Shown: positions 36,346-48,193 of the stretch, piece after piece | Position numbering within the stretch: the stretch's first letter is position 1 | Layout of the letters: each line of letters begins with the position of its first letter | NCBI RefSeq assembly: GCF_021018895.1 | Contig: NC_079386.1 | Coordinates: forward strand, 12,269,835 to 12,333,834 | Direction: 5' to 3' | Source: Seriola aureovittata | Taxonomy: Eukaryota; Chordata; Actinopteri; Carangiformes; Carangidae | DNA length: 64,000 nucleotides | Translations under genes and position numbers: made by a program | Notes under the pieces: model-generated | What the model saw: the letters and a program-made list of their open reading frames with translations, nothing else | What the model was told of the DNA's origin: nothing | The model's database searches: none

Positions 36346-38929
36346 AGGAGCATTAAACTCGAGTGAAATAAATTTGCTTAGTAGGTACTTCTGTTGGAGT
36401 CGCCTCCACTGAAAGAGGAGATCAATCTTGCCGGTTCTGCACTGCCATTTCATCTAATCCCTCTCTCCGTTTTTTTTTCTTTTTCTTCTTTTTCTTTTTT
36501 TCATGAGCTTGGGAATCTGTCATTCACAGGCCATTCATTTTTAATACACTTGCCATTAATAGATACTATAAATACTCTAATATGTATGCTTTATACATTG
36601 GTCCGGCTGAGTCTGCGTTCCCCTGTCAAATACTGAAAAGGGAAGTGAAGCAGAAATGATTATTCAACCAATCAATTACACAATCAACATAAATTACCAA
36701 CAATTCTGATAAGAAATAAATCGTTCAAGTCACGTTTTGAAGACGAATGCCAAATATTTTCTGCTTCCACCCCAGTCTGATTCCAAATGTCAATCTTTGC
36801 TGGTTTTCTTCATCGTCTATGATTATAAATGGGTAAAACAAGACATTTGAATATTTCACCTTAGGCTCTGAGACCCTGTGGCGGCCATTTTTCACATTTA
36901 GAATATTTTTACATTACTGTAAATTTCTGCCCAAAAAGGAAATTACAACTTTGTTTCATCCGTTATTCATATCGGTGACTATAACTTTGTACTCACCTAC
37001 TTAGAGTCTGTCACTCAGGTTAGCCAAAGTTATTGGGGAGATAAACGTAGGCGTAAAACTGTCCAATGTAAACATCACAGTTTAAAGACCAACTGTTCAC
37101 CTGGTTCAACTTTGAGCAACATGGGATTATTACCAAGATTTCAGGTATGCATTATGTCGCTTGAGGTATAATCTTTCTGTTCATTCAATGTCTTGTTGTT
37201 GAAAAGGATAAGTCATGACCTGACTTAGATAGGAGTCTTCGGATTTCATTCATTTACATTTCCTTCAAGAGTCTGTAGCTCAATAATGACTTGACTTCAT
37301 TCTTGATTGTTTCTGAGTTCTGAGTGTTGAATGTTCTTATTTGTTATTATAATACATTAGACGGATTTTATTAACCCTGCAGACATATAGTGCAACACAT
37401 GAAGCTCCTGAGCTGCCAAGGCTAATGCGGTATTACCAGTGATTCTTTATAAGGTTGCCTACAGAAGAGTGCATCATACCTGTGTCAAGAATACTTTCAT
37501 TTGGCAATGGATAAAATCATTTATTGAAATGACATTAAAATGATACTGTACCATCATCCTGCCCTGATTGTCCTGTGAAGGTGGGGCCACAAATTAGCAA
37601 TGTCAACAAAACACACACTGACATGTCGTCTATTGTAGTATTTAAAAGTATAAAGATGATAGACTTGTGTGTGTGTACTCACCAAAAAAAAAAGAAAAAA
37701 AAGAAATCATAAGGTCTTGCTGTGAAAATCCCACTCAGCAAATGGCTCCAGACAGTTCCCATCCTTCACCGGGTGTTTGTTAGCAGTGGAAAAACTTTTT
37801 TAAGTGTGCGGTAATTAAAAGCGGGGGTGGGGGTGTGTCGAAGTAACAAAAGTACACTGCGATATCCTCACTAAATTCTCTGTAATGGCGAGGTGAGCCA
37901 GTTGCCTTAATTAGTCTTTCTTCCTTCTCTCTCTCTCTCTTGTGAAGTCATTAATGTCGACATGAACATTTTTCTCTCATTTGAATGGGTAAATAATGAA
38001 GGTGGAGTGACAGTTGGAGGAGGGGGGGTGGGGGGGGGCTGAGCTAGTCACAACTTTTTAAAGCAGCAGGAAGGCAGCAATTAACAGGATCTGACAACCC
38101 AGGGGGACACACACACACAAACACACACAGGCGCACACAACACACACTCCAACACATTCAGTACATACTAACATATACAGACCCAATGTTTGCAAACTTG
38201 AGACCAGTGTATTAGTTGAATATGGGAAGAAATTAAAATGGGGCGTGACTCTCTTGATTCACCTTTGTTAGACGTGCGTATTAAATAATAAAAATCACAC
38301 TCGCACAAAATCTATACTCGGCTCATTTTGATGCTCGTCAGTGTGTCATTGAGACCTTAGTCTGGACTTTTTGTCAAGGTGAGAAACCTTGCATCAAAAC
38401 AGCATGCACTCCATCACAGAGATAGATGGACCGTTGTTCAATTAGTAAATGAAAGCTGTAATTGTTTGGATGCTGCTCTCCTCCGTAAATTTAGCAGTGA
38501 TAATTAATTGTAGCGAGTAAAAACACTCATCAGGGAGATGAACCATTAGAAAGGTAGGTAAACAAACCCTGTCTATTATGGGTGAGTGGCTGATAAGGAT
38601 TGATGAGAAAAGTTTTATTTTCACAGGAAAAAAAAATCTGTGAAAGTTTTCTCACACTCGATCCAAATGAGAAGCATGGGTCAAAAAATGGATGAGTCGT
38701 CATAATCGAGATTTAATTACATTAAGAGAATATTTGTTAGGTTGATTTGTCTACTGGGTTGATTGCACATGCAAAAATAACACACTCTTCCTTAAAGAGC
38801 AAAAACAAAAAATGAAAGCTGCAAGCCTTAAAATTTTTAATGAAAAAAATCTTGTTTTTCATACTATTTATGGTTGATATTTTTCAGCAGTACCCACTCA
38901 ATATATTTATAGTCTGTAATTACCTCTTT
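36346..38929. other. unique noncoding DNA, with a possible conserved block at 36,490-36,660
   Basis: 36,490-36,660 has 'gccattcatttttaataca', 'gccattaatagatactat' and 'ccaatcaattacacaatc'. 37,240-37,570 is also repeat-free. A G-rich tract lies at 38,019-38,038 and an imperfect CA tract at 38,108-38,152. No gene recognised. Confidence 0.38.
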
Positions 38930-39260
38930 GTGTAGTTGTTGTCATTGTTAGCGGCCATTCCCGCGTGGGCTTCAGATTGCCCTCACACACGAGTGATTCA
39001 CAGGAAGAGATGCAGCATGTAATCCACTGTTACTGCTTTTAATTTTATCTCTCTGATATCAGCGTCACTGTTTACTGCTCCCTGTTACGCTAATGTCATC
39101 CAAACACTTCCTACGGCAGCTACTTCACGCTGCAAGCATTCAGCTGGCAAAACAAGGGGCTTTTATTGTGAAGCAGCGACAGGAAGCGCGATGAATTTGT
39201 CACTGAGCTTGTAATTACAAGTTAACTAATTATTGACACAGTAACATGACACAGGTTTTT
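38930..39260. promoter_or_regulatory. candidate conserved noncoding element with 14-bp TAATTA palindrome
   Basis: Repeat-free and of balanced composition. It contains 'gagtgattcacaggaaga', 'tacgctaatgtcatccaa', 'cacgctgcaagcattcag' and, at 39,208-39,221, the perfect palindrome CTTGTAATTACAAG, a dimeric homeodomain-type site, followed by GTTAACTAATTATTGACA. No coding frame. Inference from motif density. Confidence 0.38.
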
Positions 39261-41531
39261 TTTTTTGTAATTATAAGATAGTAGATTGATTACAGTGCAC
39301 TTCTGTTCCAAATTAACAAGGCCTCACATCTTAAGGGTGAGAACTTTTAAGTGTGCATCTAATTTTCTGAAAAGTTTGAATGAAAATTTCATACATTTTT
39401 CATATTTCCTTGCAATTTCTCTTACTGGTGCTGCCGTTAATATCAGGGGCGTATCTCGCTGCGTGAGGTCACTGCTCACTTGTCTAGGGCCTCCTACATT
39501 CATTATTCATTAGGGACTTGCCATAATGTAGCTAAGAAGTGTGGGTGAAACTGTTGCTTAACACATGCAAATGTGAAACCACTGTAGTAAAATTCAATTG
39601 TTCTGCACCGCAGCACAGTCATGATGAGCAATTATCGCATGCTGTCTTATTTCTGCCACTTTTTTTTTTTTTTTTTTTCTCTCGTCCTGTGTGCGTTAAA
39701 TTACGAGTAAGAAAGTGTAGCAATCATTAAGGTGCACTGTGATGTATAGGCTAGAAAGTTCTTTAACGAACAAAGCAATCCTTTACAAACAACGTGAGTC
39801 ATCGCTCGCCCGTCTGCTCCCGCTCCCTTGCGTTAATTTTGTGTCAAGGTATGAAATGAATTCATTCTCATTAGTCTCAGCGTAATATATGATGGCGAAA
39901 AAATGAAATATTCAAGCATTTCAGACTGACGCACCTCAGCCAAAGTACGTCACCGGGACAGAAAGAGGACAAAAAAGAAAGTTGAGTGAGTGAGTGATGG
40001 GTGGCGGAGCCAGAGGGAGGACAAAACAGAGCAGTGAGGGAGGAAAAATGGAGGAGTAGATGGAGACTGCCTGATTGGAAAATGGATCGGTGACAAAACG
40101 CCACAGCTTGGAGCTAAGATTAGGATTCCATCTGTCTTGAATGAAATATTCAAATATACGCTGGTGAGAGGAGGCATATTACTAAAAGGATGGATGTGGA
40201 GAATATATGAAACAATGACAGGCCTCTTTACATCCAGTAGGGTCAGCACTCACCCAGACTGTTATTTAGCTCGGAGTTGGAGAGCTCGCGTGTTCCTGAG
40301 GCGGATGTGCTGTTGCATTTGTGAGGAGACTGATAGGAACAAATTAATATATTCAGACACAGTGAACAGTTGATTATACATGGATCACTCAGAATCGGTT
40401 TTTGTAGTTTCTATCTGCTGTTACGGGGCGTTCAGACGAAAAACACAAAAAAACAAAACAACCATTGTCTTTTAAAAAATGCAAGGAGATGTGTGGTCCA
40501 GAAAGACAGTCTACAAAGGCCTGTTTGTGTAATAGAGCCATGATTTATAATGCTTTAGAGGCCACAAATAGTAGGGAGGAAGGAGTCTGCAACCCAAGTC
40601 TTTGCAACCCAATCACCAGACAAGAGTGTGAGAGGGTCCTTCAAAAAATAAATGAAAAAAATGTTACCCCAAAATAGTATAATGGTGTTTCACATAAGTC
40701 TAATAACATCAGATGGCCTCAGGTAATTTGTGGTGGACTTTTTCACTGAGGGATTAAGAACACAGACGACCTCTGTAGTTATTACAAATCACAGGAGGAC
40801 CCTGGGTAATAAAAGTACCGTATGAACAGGGCTTTTGAAAGACAAATCAAAGGGCATCCCTTACAAGACATTTCTCAGTCCCAACGCTTGTGTCATTGCA
40901 GTGACGTTGAACAAGACCTCACTGCCAGCACCTGGGAAACAGGTCGGTAGCTGACCTCTGACCTCTCGGTGGAGTATGTGTAGGAGGGGAGGAGGAAGGT
41001 GTTGGAGAGACTGCCAGTTAATTAATTACTGCTCAGTACAAAAAAGTATGAAAAAAAAAACTCAGGCTCACACTATCATATTCACTCACGTTGTGTTTGG
41101 CTGCTTCCACCTGCTCGGTCGTCCAGCGTCAAAGGTGGACTGTGGACATAGTTATTTGCATGCTTTAAAGTAATTTAGGAGTGACCTTCAAAGAGAAGGC
41201 AAAGAGTGCAAAACAAATAAGGCAACCAAAATGTCAGGACTGTTGTGGGAGATGGGATGTCATTAGGAAATGCACCATAGCAGATCCACCTTAATTCCCG
41301 AGAATGGGAATCTATCAAACCAACAGTGAGCTTCATTACTAAGCAATCAGATGAGATGCATCCACACATTTGCTAAAAGACGACATTGTATGAGGAAATG
41401 CTTTGATGGTATTTTAAATGTCATAACGTTATTATTTCTTCGATCAGGCGTTTGCATGTGGTTGACGGCTGAGTACTATGAAGATTATCTTCTGAGAAAA
41501 AATATAAACTTTGATTTAATTACCTTTTGTG
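39261..41531. other. unique noncoding DNA
   Basis: 39,400-39,540 ('gctgccgttaatatcagg', 'attcattattcattaggg') may belong to the preceding conserved-looking region. T19 at 39,660-39,678. The 99-codon minus frame at 39,950-40,249 has no recognisable domain. 40,880-40,940 faintly resembles the '(ctt)gagcaagac' word of fish SINE-like repeats. No gene. Confidence 0.4.
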
Positions 41532-41558
41532 TTTTTTTTTTTTTTTTTTTTTTTTTTT
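41532..41558. repeat. poly-T run, 27 bp
   Basis: Uninterrupted T27. Confidence 0.95.
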
Positions 41559-41719
41559 CATGCCCTGCCAGGAATAGACCATTCTGATTGGCTGGAACAT
41601 GTACAGCTGGGATTTCTCTTTAAGTTACATCGAGTTGGTTTTCTTAATTAAAGCGCAAATAGACCAATAATCAAGCAATACAAACTGCAAGGTCATTTTT
41701 CTAAAGATTAAAACAACAA

Positions 41720-41955
41720 TTAAAGCTGCTCTGATCAATATTTCTTTTATTAATAGTGGATCAAATTATAGCATTTAATGTGAAAGGGGCCACTTGTACT
41801 GATGAGCCCACAGGGAATTATCAGTCATTTAACTCTGCGAGGAGCTTTTAAGTGCATTTTTTTCAGACCAGAGCAAATATTGAAAATGAAATGAATACTA
41901 GTGTTGCTCCAGGCGAATTAATACACAGCTGTTTGCTAACAATTTAACCTATTCA
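41720..41955 (+). repeat. fish interspersed repeat (family B), copy 3
   Basis: 'taaagctgctctgatcaata', 'tattaatagtggatcaaatt', 'tgatgagcccacagggaatt', 'atcagtcatttaactctgcg' and 'tgttgctccaggcgaatt', then 'acacagctgtttgctaacaa'. It is the same block order as copy 2 at 9.64 kb, but internally shortened between 41,880 and 41,905. Confidence 0.7.
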
Positions 41956-42244
41956 AATTTCTGCTGCCCCCAAAATCTACTGGCGCAGGTTTGTAACTAT
42001 TTACCCTCATGCTACGATCACAGCAGCAAGACAGACCCGCTTCAGTAGTAGTCGCTGTTTTCTTGTCTCTTAACTGGCTGCACACCTTTACTCAATATAG
42101 TAAAAAGATGTATCAGTTGCAGTGTTGAATTAGAGCCGGCAGTTATATTATTTACATATTTGTATATTTGCAGGACTCATCCTCTCTGTTGTTATTCTGT
42201 CCTGTTTCAGCTACAAAGCTGTAATTCGTTATCGTATCCTGTCA
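41956..42244. other. unique noncoding DNA
   Basis: No feature recognised. Confidence 0.35.
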
Positions 42245-42530
42245 ATGTTGACATGCTTATGCAGGTATAATGGCATCACTGGCATCAAGTTTAGTATGTT
42301 AGCATGCTAACTATACACAATCTATAGCTCCGGCTGACCGGATAATGGTGCAAAGGTGCAAAGTTTTTGAAGTTCATCTTGCACATCTTGACATTTCAGT
42401 CAAAGCCACAAAGGTCAGCTGTTTGGTGGTGCTACGGGAAAAGTCAGGTGATCGCCGAAGTCATCAGGGTTCATCCTCTGGAGGCCATGAATGTAACCAC
42501 GGTAATCCATCCGGTAGCTGTTGAACAAAA
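42245..42530 (-). repeat. TTAGCATGCTAA-type repeat (family A), copy 3, fragmentary
   Basis: A short 'agtatgttagcatgctaact' piece at about 42,293-42,312 precedes a longer reversed 5' block. That block reads 'ggtggtgctacgggaaaagt', 'tgatcgccgaagtcatcagg', 'gttcatcctctggaggccat', 'gaatgtaaccacggtaatcc' and 'atccggtagctgttgaac'. A 78-codon frame over it is not a gene. Confidence 0.7.
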
Positions 42531-42949
42531 AGCATGTAGAAGCAGCAATGAAAGCACAAATGACATTTCACATTTTGAATATATGAATAAAAATGATTTG
42601 TGATATAATAAGGTCATAAAAAGTCAATAATTAGGTGTACATGTCTTTGTTTTCGTCTAACAAACTCAGCTTGATTCCACAAGATGGTAGTAACTGCTTG
42701 GTGTGCAACACTGTGCCACGTTGGGCATAGTTTATGGTACCAGTGTGTGTGTGTTAGTATACGAAAGGATCAACACAAGCAATTAATCAGCGCTTGTAAA
42801 GGGCATGGAAATTGGTACAACTTTGAGCAAGTTGTTTGAAAAGTTACAACTTCTTGTTTTTATTTTATTTTTGTTTGAAAATTGCCTTTTTTTTCTCTCT
42901 CTCTCTTTTTTTTTTTTTTTTTTGCCCCCTTTTCACGCTTGGTAAAAGC
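42531..42949. other. unique noncoding DNA
   Basis: CT repeat then T18 at about 42,894-42,923. Nothing else recognised. Confidence 0.4.
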
Positions 42950-43139
42950 AATTAGACCAGTCTGCCACAGTGGCTCACACATAGTTGAATTACGTCAAGG
43001 TGAACAATTATCATTTTGAGATGAATAAATTAGAGGAATGTAATTAACAGCCCATATTGAGTAGATGCCAGCCCAAACTCTGGCATTTCAGAGGTGGAGA
43101 TTTAATCATGGCTCGGGTTGGTTTGAAAGACCATCGCTT
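42950..43139. promoter_or_regulatory. candidate conserved noncoding block next to CpG islet
   Basis: 'gttgaattacgtcaaggtga', 'acaattatcattttgagatg', 'gtaattaacagcccatattg' and 'gatttaatcatggctcggg' give a high density of homeodomain cores in repeat-free DNA leading straight into a CpG-rich patch. Confidence 0.33.
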
Positions 43140-43400
43140 TCAGTGGTCGTGACAACTGTGGGGGGCCAGCGCAGGGGAGGAGGGTGGAGCTTGCGTCGGA
43201 GCGGAGTGCCCGCGGAGGTTGTGGAGCCGAGTCTCGGAGCAAACCCGTCGCCTCCTGAAATGGCCCAGACAGCAATCGCTCACAATTTGTCCCGAGCGCG
43301 GCGAGATAACGCCGGGTTCGGCGTGAGCACCGGGGAGAGCGTGTGACCGAGCAAAGGGGGCTTCCATTACAGCTGCGAGATGTTAGATGGAGGCGTGCGG
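43140..43400. promoter_or_regulatory. CpG-dense islet (candidate promoter, first exon or CpG-rich enhancer)
   Basis: I count 21 CpG dinucleotides in about 160 bp (43,188-43,346), far above the rest of the window. Sequence includes 'gagcggagtgcccgcggagg' and 'cccgagcgcggcgagataac'. The 93-codon frame at 43,065-43,346 is open because GC-rich DNA lacks stops; its residues match nothing I know. CpG islets in fish mark promoters or unmethylated developmental regulatory DNA. No TATA box or clear donor site could be assigned. Confidence 0.45.
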
Positions 43401-43662
43401 ATAAGAAAGCAACATTTTCCGTCTTAATTACAGCATTTCGGTTTCATTGTACTTTCATGTTGGCATTTGAAAAATAGCTTTTGCCCACGTCTGGTCTTTT
43501 CTTCACAGCTTTCTTTGTACCACACGGCTCGCTCTGGATGTTTGCACCTGTAATGCTTCTTAGCCAAATCGAGCAAAGTTTCCTTTAAGAACAACAAAGA
43601 CGAAGATGACAACAAGTAAACAATCTCAGTTCTCTTTTTATTAATGTTTCTTTAAAGTGGAT

Positions 43663-43691
43663 TTCTCTCTCTCTCTCTCTTTCTCTCTCTC
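43663..43691. repeat. (CT)n microsatellite
   Basis: CT repeat with a single TTT interruption. Confidence 0.9.
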
Positions 43692-43749
43692 ATCTCTGAT
43701 GGGATCCCTTTGTTCACGCTCCTCAGAACACAACTCTCTAATGTGAAAA

Positions 43750-44180
43750 GAAGATGATATCAGTGTCATAAAACAAACAAGCTCATGCTTAATTTGATCA
43801 AACTTTTTTTTTTATGGGCTGAATCTAACTGTCTAATTAAGGTAGTTTTTCGACACTATCTCAGTTCAAAAGAAAGATTATGTGTCATTATTCAGCAGTT
43901 ATGTGGTTCTTTATCTGCGCATAAAGCAAAATTTGGCGAATGGGAGAATTTAAATGAGGGATATTGTTCCGTCAGATGTCACTTGATTGCCTCTGTTTTC
44001 TTCATACTGTATCCTCTGAAGCAAACTGAGCCGCTGAACTGTAAGTGCTTGGTGTTAACAATGTTGTAAATGAAGCAAGTCAAATTCCTTTCACTGAGTT
44101 TATTGGAATATTCATGTATGAGCGAAAAAAAAAAAAAACCCACAAAAAAACTGCTGACTAAATGCTCCAAGTTCATTTAG
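43750..44180. promoter_or_regulatory. candidate conserved noncoding element
   Basis: Repeat-free except for A14 near 44,126. It contains 'atgcttaatttgatcaaa' (TTTGATCAAA resembles a TCF/LEF site), 'aactgtctaattaaggta', 'tgtgtcattattcagcag', 'gtgttaacaatgttgtaaat' (SOX-like AACAATG) and 'gagtttattggaatattcat'. The 94-codon frame at 43,785 is not protein-like. Enhancer-like by motif content; unverified. Confidence 0.36.
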
Positions 44181-44646
44181 ATGACTGGAGTCGGCCAAGC
44201 GTGAGAGCACCTCAAATCTGTGAAGCCAGACACATATTTGACCAGACATGTAGATTTATTTATTTATTTATTTTTGTGCAGCATTCGAGCAAGGATGGAG
44301 GAGAAAGTTAAACGCTTGAGACAGTGTTATGTTTGGAGGGGTACTTTGTCCTTGGAGAAAATGCAATGTACGATACAAAAAAAATGTGGAAACAAGACAG
44401 GAAATGAGGGGAGAAAAAAAAAAAAAGTATCTCAACAGTCGCCCCAGGCCCAGTGGAGCACTCACCACTGCCCATGATCATAAATCCAGATCTGGGCTCT
44501 GCAGTATATGGTCGCTCTGCGCCTACAGCTTCCAGATGATTCCTCTCTGTCTCCCTCCTCCTCCCTTTCCGTTTACCTACACTGCACCTGCTGGAGGAAG
44601 CAAACTAACATCCTACATATCAGCAGGGGAGAGGAGGAGGTGGGAG
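44181..44646. other. unique noncoding DNA
   Basis: (ATTT)n at 44,250-44,273 and A13 at about 44,414-44,426. The 135-codon frame at 44,329-44,736 has no recognisable domain and crosses the A run. Confidence 0.4.
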
Positions 44647-44659
44647 CCGCTAGGGGGCC
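44647..44659 (+). promoter_or_regulatory. CTCF-like motif
   Basis: CCGCTAGGGGGCC matches the CTCF core CCASYAGRKGGCA at 11 of 13 positions, with the invariant AGGGGGC centre. It lies about 1.3 kb from the CpG islet. A single motif match is weak evidence for occupancy. Confidence 0.4.
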
Positions 44660-46945
44660 GAGTCACCGCTGACTCAAAGGATGTTGATCACTTGTGTCTT
44701 ATCGCAGGCAGAGCCAGGCCACCCCTTGTGAATTAAAGGAGAAATAGTATCTCTATCCTTCATTTTTCACCGCCCAGAGATGTTCGGTTGCTCCCTTTCT
44801 CGCGGCTCCTGTGCCAGAGAGATAATCCGGGCCCATTCCGGGCAGCAGAATCCATCTTTTTTCTCGGGGTGCTGGACCGCCAGTCCTTGGCTCCTCTGAG
44901 GTCATCGGTGCCCAGACTAAACTGAAGTGCTCCCAAAGAGAACCCCCTCCTTTCTTTTCTGGTTAATACTGTTTTTTACATTTTACATTTTTTTTTAATG
45001 CCAAAAGTGTAGAACTCCTACAATAAGGACCTCACTGCTGCATCTTTTAATTAAAAGCATTAAATAATAAGGTTTAAAGGCTATCTTCTCTTGTAATTCT
45101 GTCTCCAGTTTTGTACTTTGTCACAAAAAGAAAAAATTCACACCTACACACAAAGCCACTTTGGTAATTACTATACTTTAGAACAAAATTTTAGCCCACG
45201 TTATTTAATTTTAGACTTTCATACTTCCTCCTCTTTCTTAGAGAGATTGAAGGAATTGCTCCTCTGTGTTGATTCCTCCCAACTGTGAGCGTCCCCATCT
45301 GTCACTTCAGGTTCAGATCAGGTGGATAGATATATACGCACACATATGGCTTGCTCTAATTTCCTGTCATTTGAGGTTCAAATCAGCTGACGATACAGTG
45401 GTGGCGAGTGTTTTTGTCAGAGGACAAAAACTGTAGAATTTTCTACTTCAAAGACTCCCATAACCAGTTGCAATAGATACGGGGAAGAAAAAGTCCCTTC
45501 TGAAATTACCATACCACTTTGGGAACACCTAGACTAAAGGCACCTCAGCAGTGATCTGAGCTGACCTGTACTTCTTATGAATATGACTGTTGCTATTTTT
45601 ATCTCAGACGCTGAGATTGTAGCTTTGTAGGTAACAGCATGATTGAAACAGAGCAGTTTTTTTAAATTTTATTTTATTTTATTATTTTTATATCTCTCAG
45701 CGTCTCTAGCTCGCTAAATCCATGCAGGGTCATTCCTGCAGTCATTTCACATACTGTACATAAGGATAATTGTGAGACCACATATAGGCAGCCTGTCCGT
45801 GCGGGGTACTGCCGACCTGTTGCTTCCAGCTACAGAACAGTGAAACACCAACTGCTCAGGAGTTGTTGTTTTTTTATTCTTTTTTATTTATCTATTGTTG
45901 CTTTAGTGCACAAAGGCTTGTTTGTGAACGATATATAGCAAACGGCGGGATTGGCTGGATATTGCTGTGTGACGAGCTAAGCCTCGTCCTTGCCTTCTCC
46001 TCTGACAGCAAATAAAAAATAAAAAAAAGAAAGAAAAAAGTCAGACATCCTAGAATCCTGGATATCAGCACCTATGAAGCAGATGAAAACTGCCAGGATT
46101 GTGTGGGCGAGGAGGGGGAAAGAGAAGTAAATAAATAGCTCGAAAGAGATATTTTCTTCTAAGATTTTCTGCGTCTCAGAGAGGCGACACACTTTCTTTG
46201 TAAGGGGAATATTGGTGTGACTTGACAGGAGTTTAAAAGATTTATGAAACACACAGCGAGTGGGTTGTGTGTTCCTGTTCGTGTACACTCCTGTAGAGGG
46301 TAAAAAATATCTCTTTTTCTCCTCACTCTAAAATTCAAACTATGATGCAAGTCTGGAAACTTACAACTGTAGATGCAGGTACACAATGTCAAGCAGATTA
46401 CTTCAAACTTGTGTCTGCGTGTGTTTTGCCAATTTCTGTGCTCGGTTTCAGACGAGTGCCTTCCAGGCCACTAATTGGACAGCAGACGTGCGCGCTGAAT
46501 GGCATATGTTTCTGCCTCTAATGACCCTCCTGTAGTAGCTCAGTGACAGGACAGGGGGGGAGAAGAGGCTCCGCCATCTGACCTGTAAATATGCCAGAAT
46601 CCCTCCTCTTTGCAAGTCTTTGATCCGGCATTTTGTAGTCCAAATGCTGCCACAACGCCACCTCACGCAGAAGTGAGGGTGTCATATGTAGCTCTTACAG
46701 TAGAGATGCATTTCACCGTGCAGATTAACAGAGCACGGTCGCTGGTACTTGATGGAAAAAAAAAAAAAAGAAAAAAGGATTTTATCATGCGTCTCCGCTC
46801 AGGAATTTGGCCCTAAATTAAGAAGATAGTCATTGTGAGAGTTGGATTTCAGTGACAGCAGCTCCCTGCTGTGATTTAAATGCTAAGTGTGGATACATTA
46901 CTGAAGGTCAAGACAGCGCCCATGGAGAACAGTCCGAAAGAATAA
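44660..46945. other. unique noncoding DNA
   Basis: 44,790-44,900 is moderately CpG-containing ('tttctcgcggctcctg', 'ataatccgggcccattccgg'). An imperfect 26-bp direct repeat is seen at 45,299 and 45,364. 46,400-46,540 ('ccactaattggacagcag') is repeat-free. A13 near 46,757. No gene. Confidence 0.4.
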
Positions 46946-46996
46946 GACAGAGAGAGAGAAAGCGGGAGAGAGAGAGAGAGAGAGAAGGGGGGGGGG
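46946..46996. repeat. (GA)n microsatellite followed by G10
   Basis: GA repeat with GCGG interruption, ending in a G run. Confidence 0.9.
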
Positions 46997-47227
46997 ATAA
47001 AGATCTTCAGGATCTGAAGGGTTTCTGTCTCTTTCAGGTCGGCTCAAGGATGAGGACGGCCGGTTCTTTAGCTGGTGCTCAAGATTTTTTGAAGAATTCT
47101 CCATTAGAGCGGTCAAAGACACTTCATAAGATTAGCTCGAGCCTGAAAAGACAGCGGATGACGGCAGGAATGATTATAAGGGGTGCTAATAAAGAGAGGA
47201 CTTTTTAAGGTTACCAACAGCAGGTGT

Positions 47228-47234
<7 letters not shown>
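46997..47234. other. unique noncoding DNA
   Basis: Repeat-free; 'gaatgattataaggggtgct' noted. Part of the 118-codon frame at 46,852-47,208, which runs through the GA repeat and is rejected. Confidence 0.35.
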
Positions 47235-47259
<25 letters not shown>

Positions 47260-47266
47260 TATATTT
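47235..47266. repeat. (TA)n microsatellite
   Basis: TA repeat, about 13 perfect units and a worn tail. Confidence 0.93.
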
Positions 47267-47424
47267 TAGATTTTCTGCGGATGACGAAAATTCATTTTTA
47301 ACACACTAAACACCAACTGCGTGTCATGGCAGGACATTCACAAACAAACACAGGCACATCATGTACAGCATCCAACTATCCGTCCCAAGTATCAGCGAGC
47401 AAAACAGCATGTTCCTCCAGACTG

Positions 47425-47545
47425 CTCACGCATTATATGTAATCTCGCACGAAGGACGTATCTCGCTGTCAGTCAGCTGCTGCGACGGTCGAGTCGAGTC
47501 GTGCTGGTGATTTGCTCTGGGGTTTTTCCCTCCCGCGCGTTGACG
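47425..47545. promoter_or_regulatory. small CpG cluster
   Basis: Thirteen CpG in about 120 bp, including 'gcgacggtcgagtcgagtcg' and 'cccgcgcgttgacgcaac'. It lacks the size of a CpG island. The (GTCGA)n words suggest a short local duplication. Possibly unmethylated regulatory DNA. Confidence 0.33.
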
Positions 47546-48193
47546 CAACCAAAATCAGAAGTCCCAGACTGAGATAACAGGAGCAGATGTGGTGGTGAGG
47601 GGGGGAGAGAGAGGAGAACCTGATGGGAAAGAGAAGCAGGCAGCAGCCAGAGAGTCCCCGATGTATTTGTTTCAATTTAAATACCAACACATGTACAAAT
47701 AACATTGATGTACAACAACATTTTTCCTTTCCCAGGATTTATGAAAATGCTTCCTCCTGTATAGAAGCTAAACTTGAGCATTTGTGATATAACTACATAT
47801 TTTTAACACGTAGCCGCTTCCTGTTGTTACCCAGGTTACATAACAGCTGTTTGCATATCTTCATGCGTTGTCAGACTGATGGACACAGAGAAGCAGAAGC
47901 AGGATGTTTTCATTTTGGTTCATACCAAAAATATAAATATAATTAGGTAATATAGATCAAATAAACTAATAACATATAAAAAAATATAATCCTATAATTT
48001 GCTTAATCATAGCATCGCTTATCATAAAGTTTAATTGAAACTGTGAACAGGATGTCAGGAGTCAAACCTCCTTCTCAAAGAACTCAATTCTGTTTGTAAA
48101 AGTATTTAGAAACTCATTTCAAAGACCATTAAGGTTCTTCAGAAACTTCAGGTTGGCGCTGCTGGAGTGTTCAGGGTTCTGAGGACCTGTGTC
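47546..48193. other. unique AT-rich noncoding DNA
   Basis: No feature recognised. Confidence 0.4.

Noticed and set aside
40860..40940. Possible tRNA-derived SINE fragment ('gaacaagacctcactgccag')
   Set aside because: Similarity is limited to one short word; no A/B boxes or tail.
43065..43346. 93-codon arginine/glycine-rich frame in the CpG islet
   Set aside because: GC-rich DNA has few stops; no recognisable motif. Kept as CpG islet only.
44329..44736. 135-codon frame
   Set aside because: Crosses a poly-A run and has a random residue order.
46852..47208. 118-codon frame with RERERE-type middle
   Set aside because: Middle is the (GA)n repeat.
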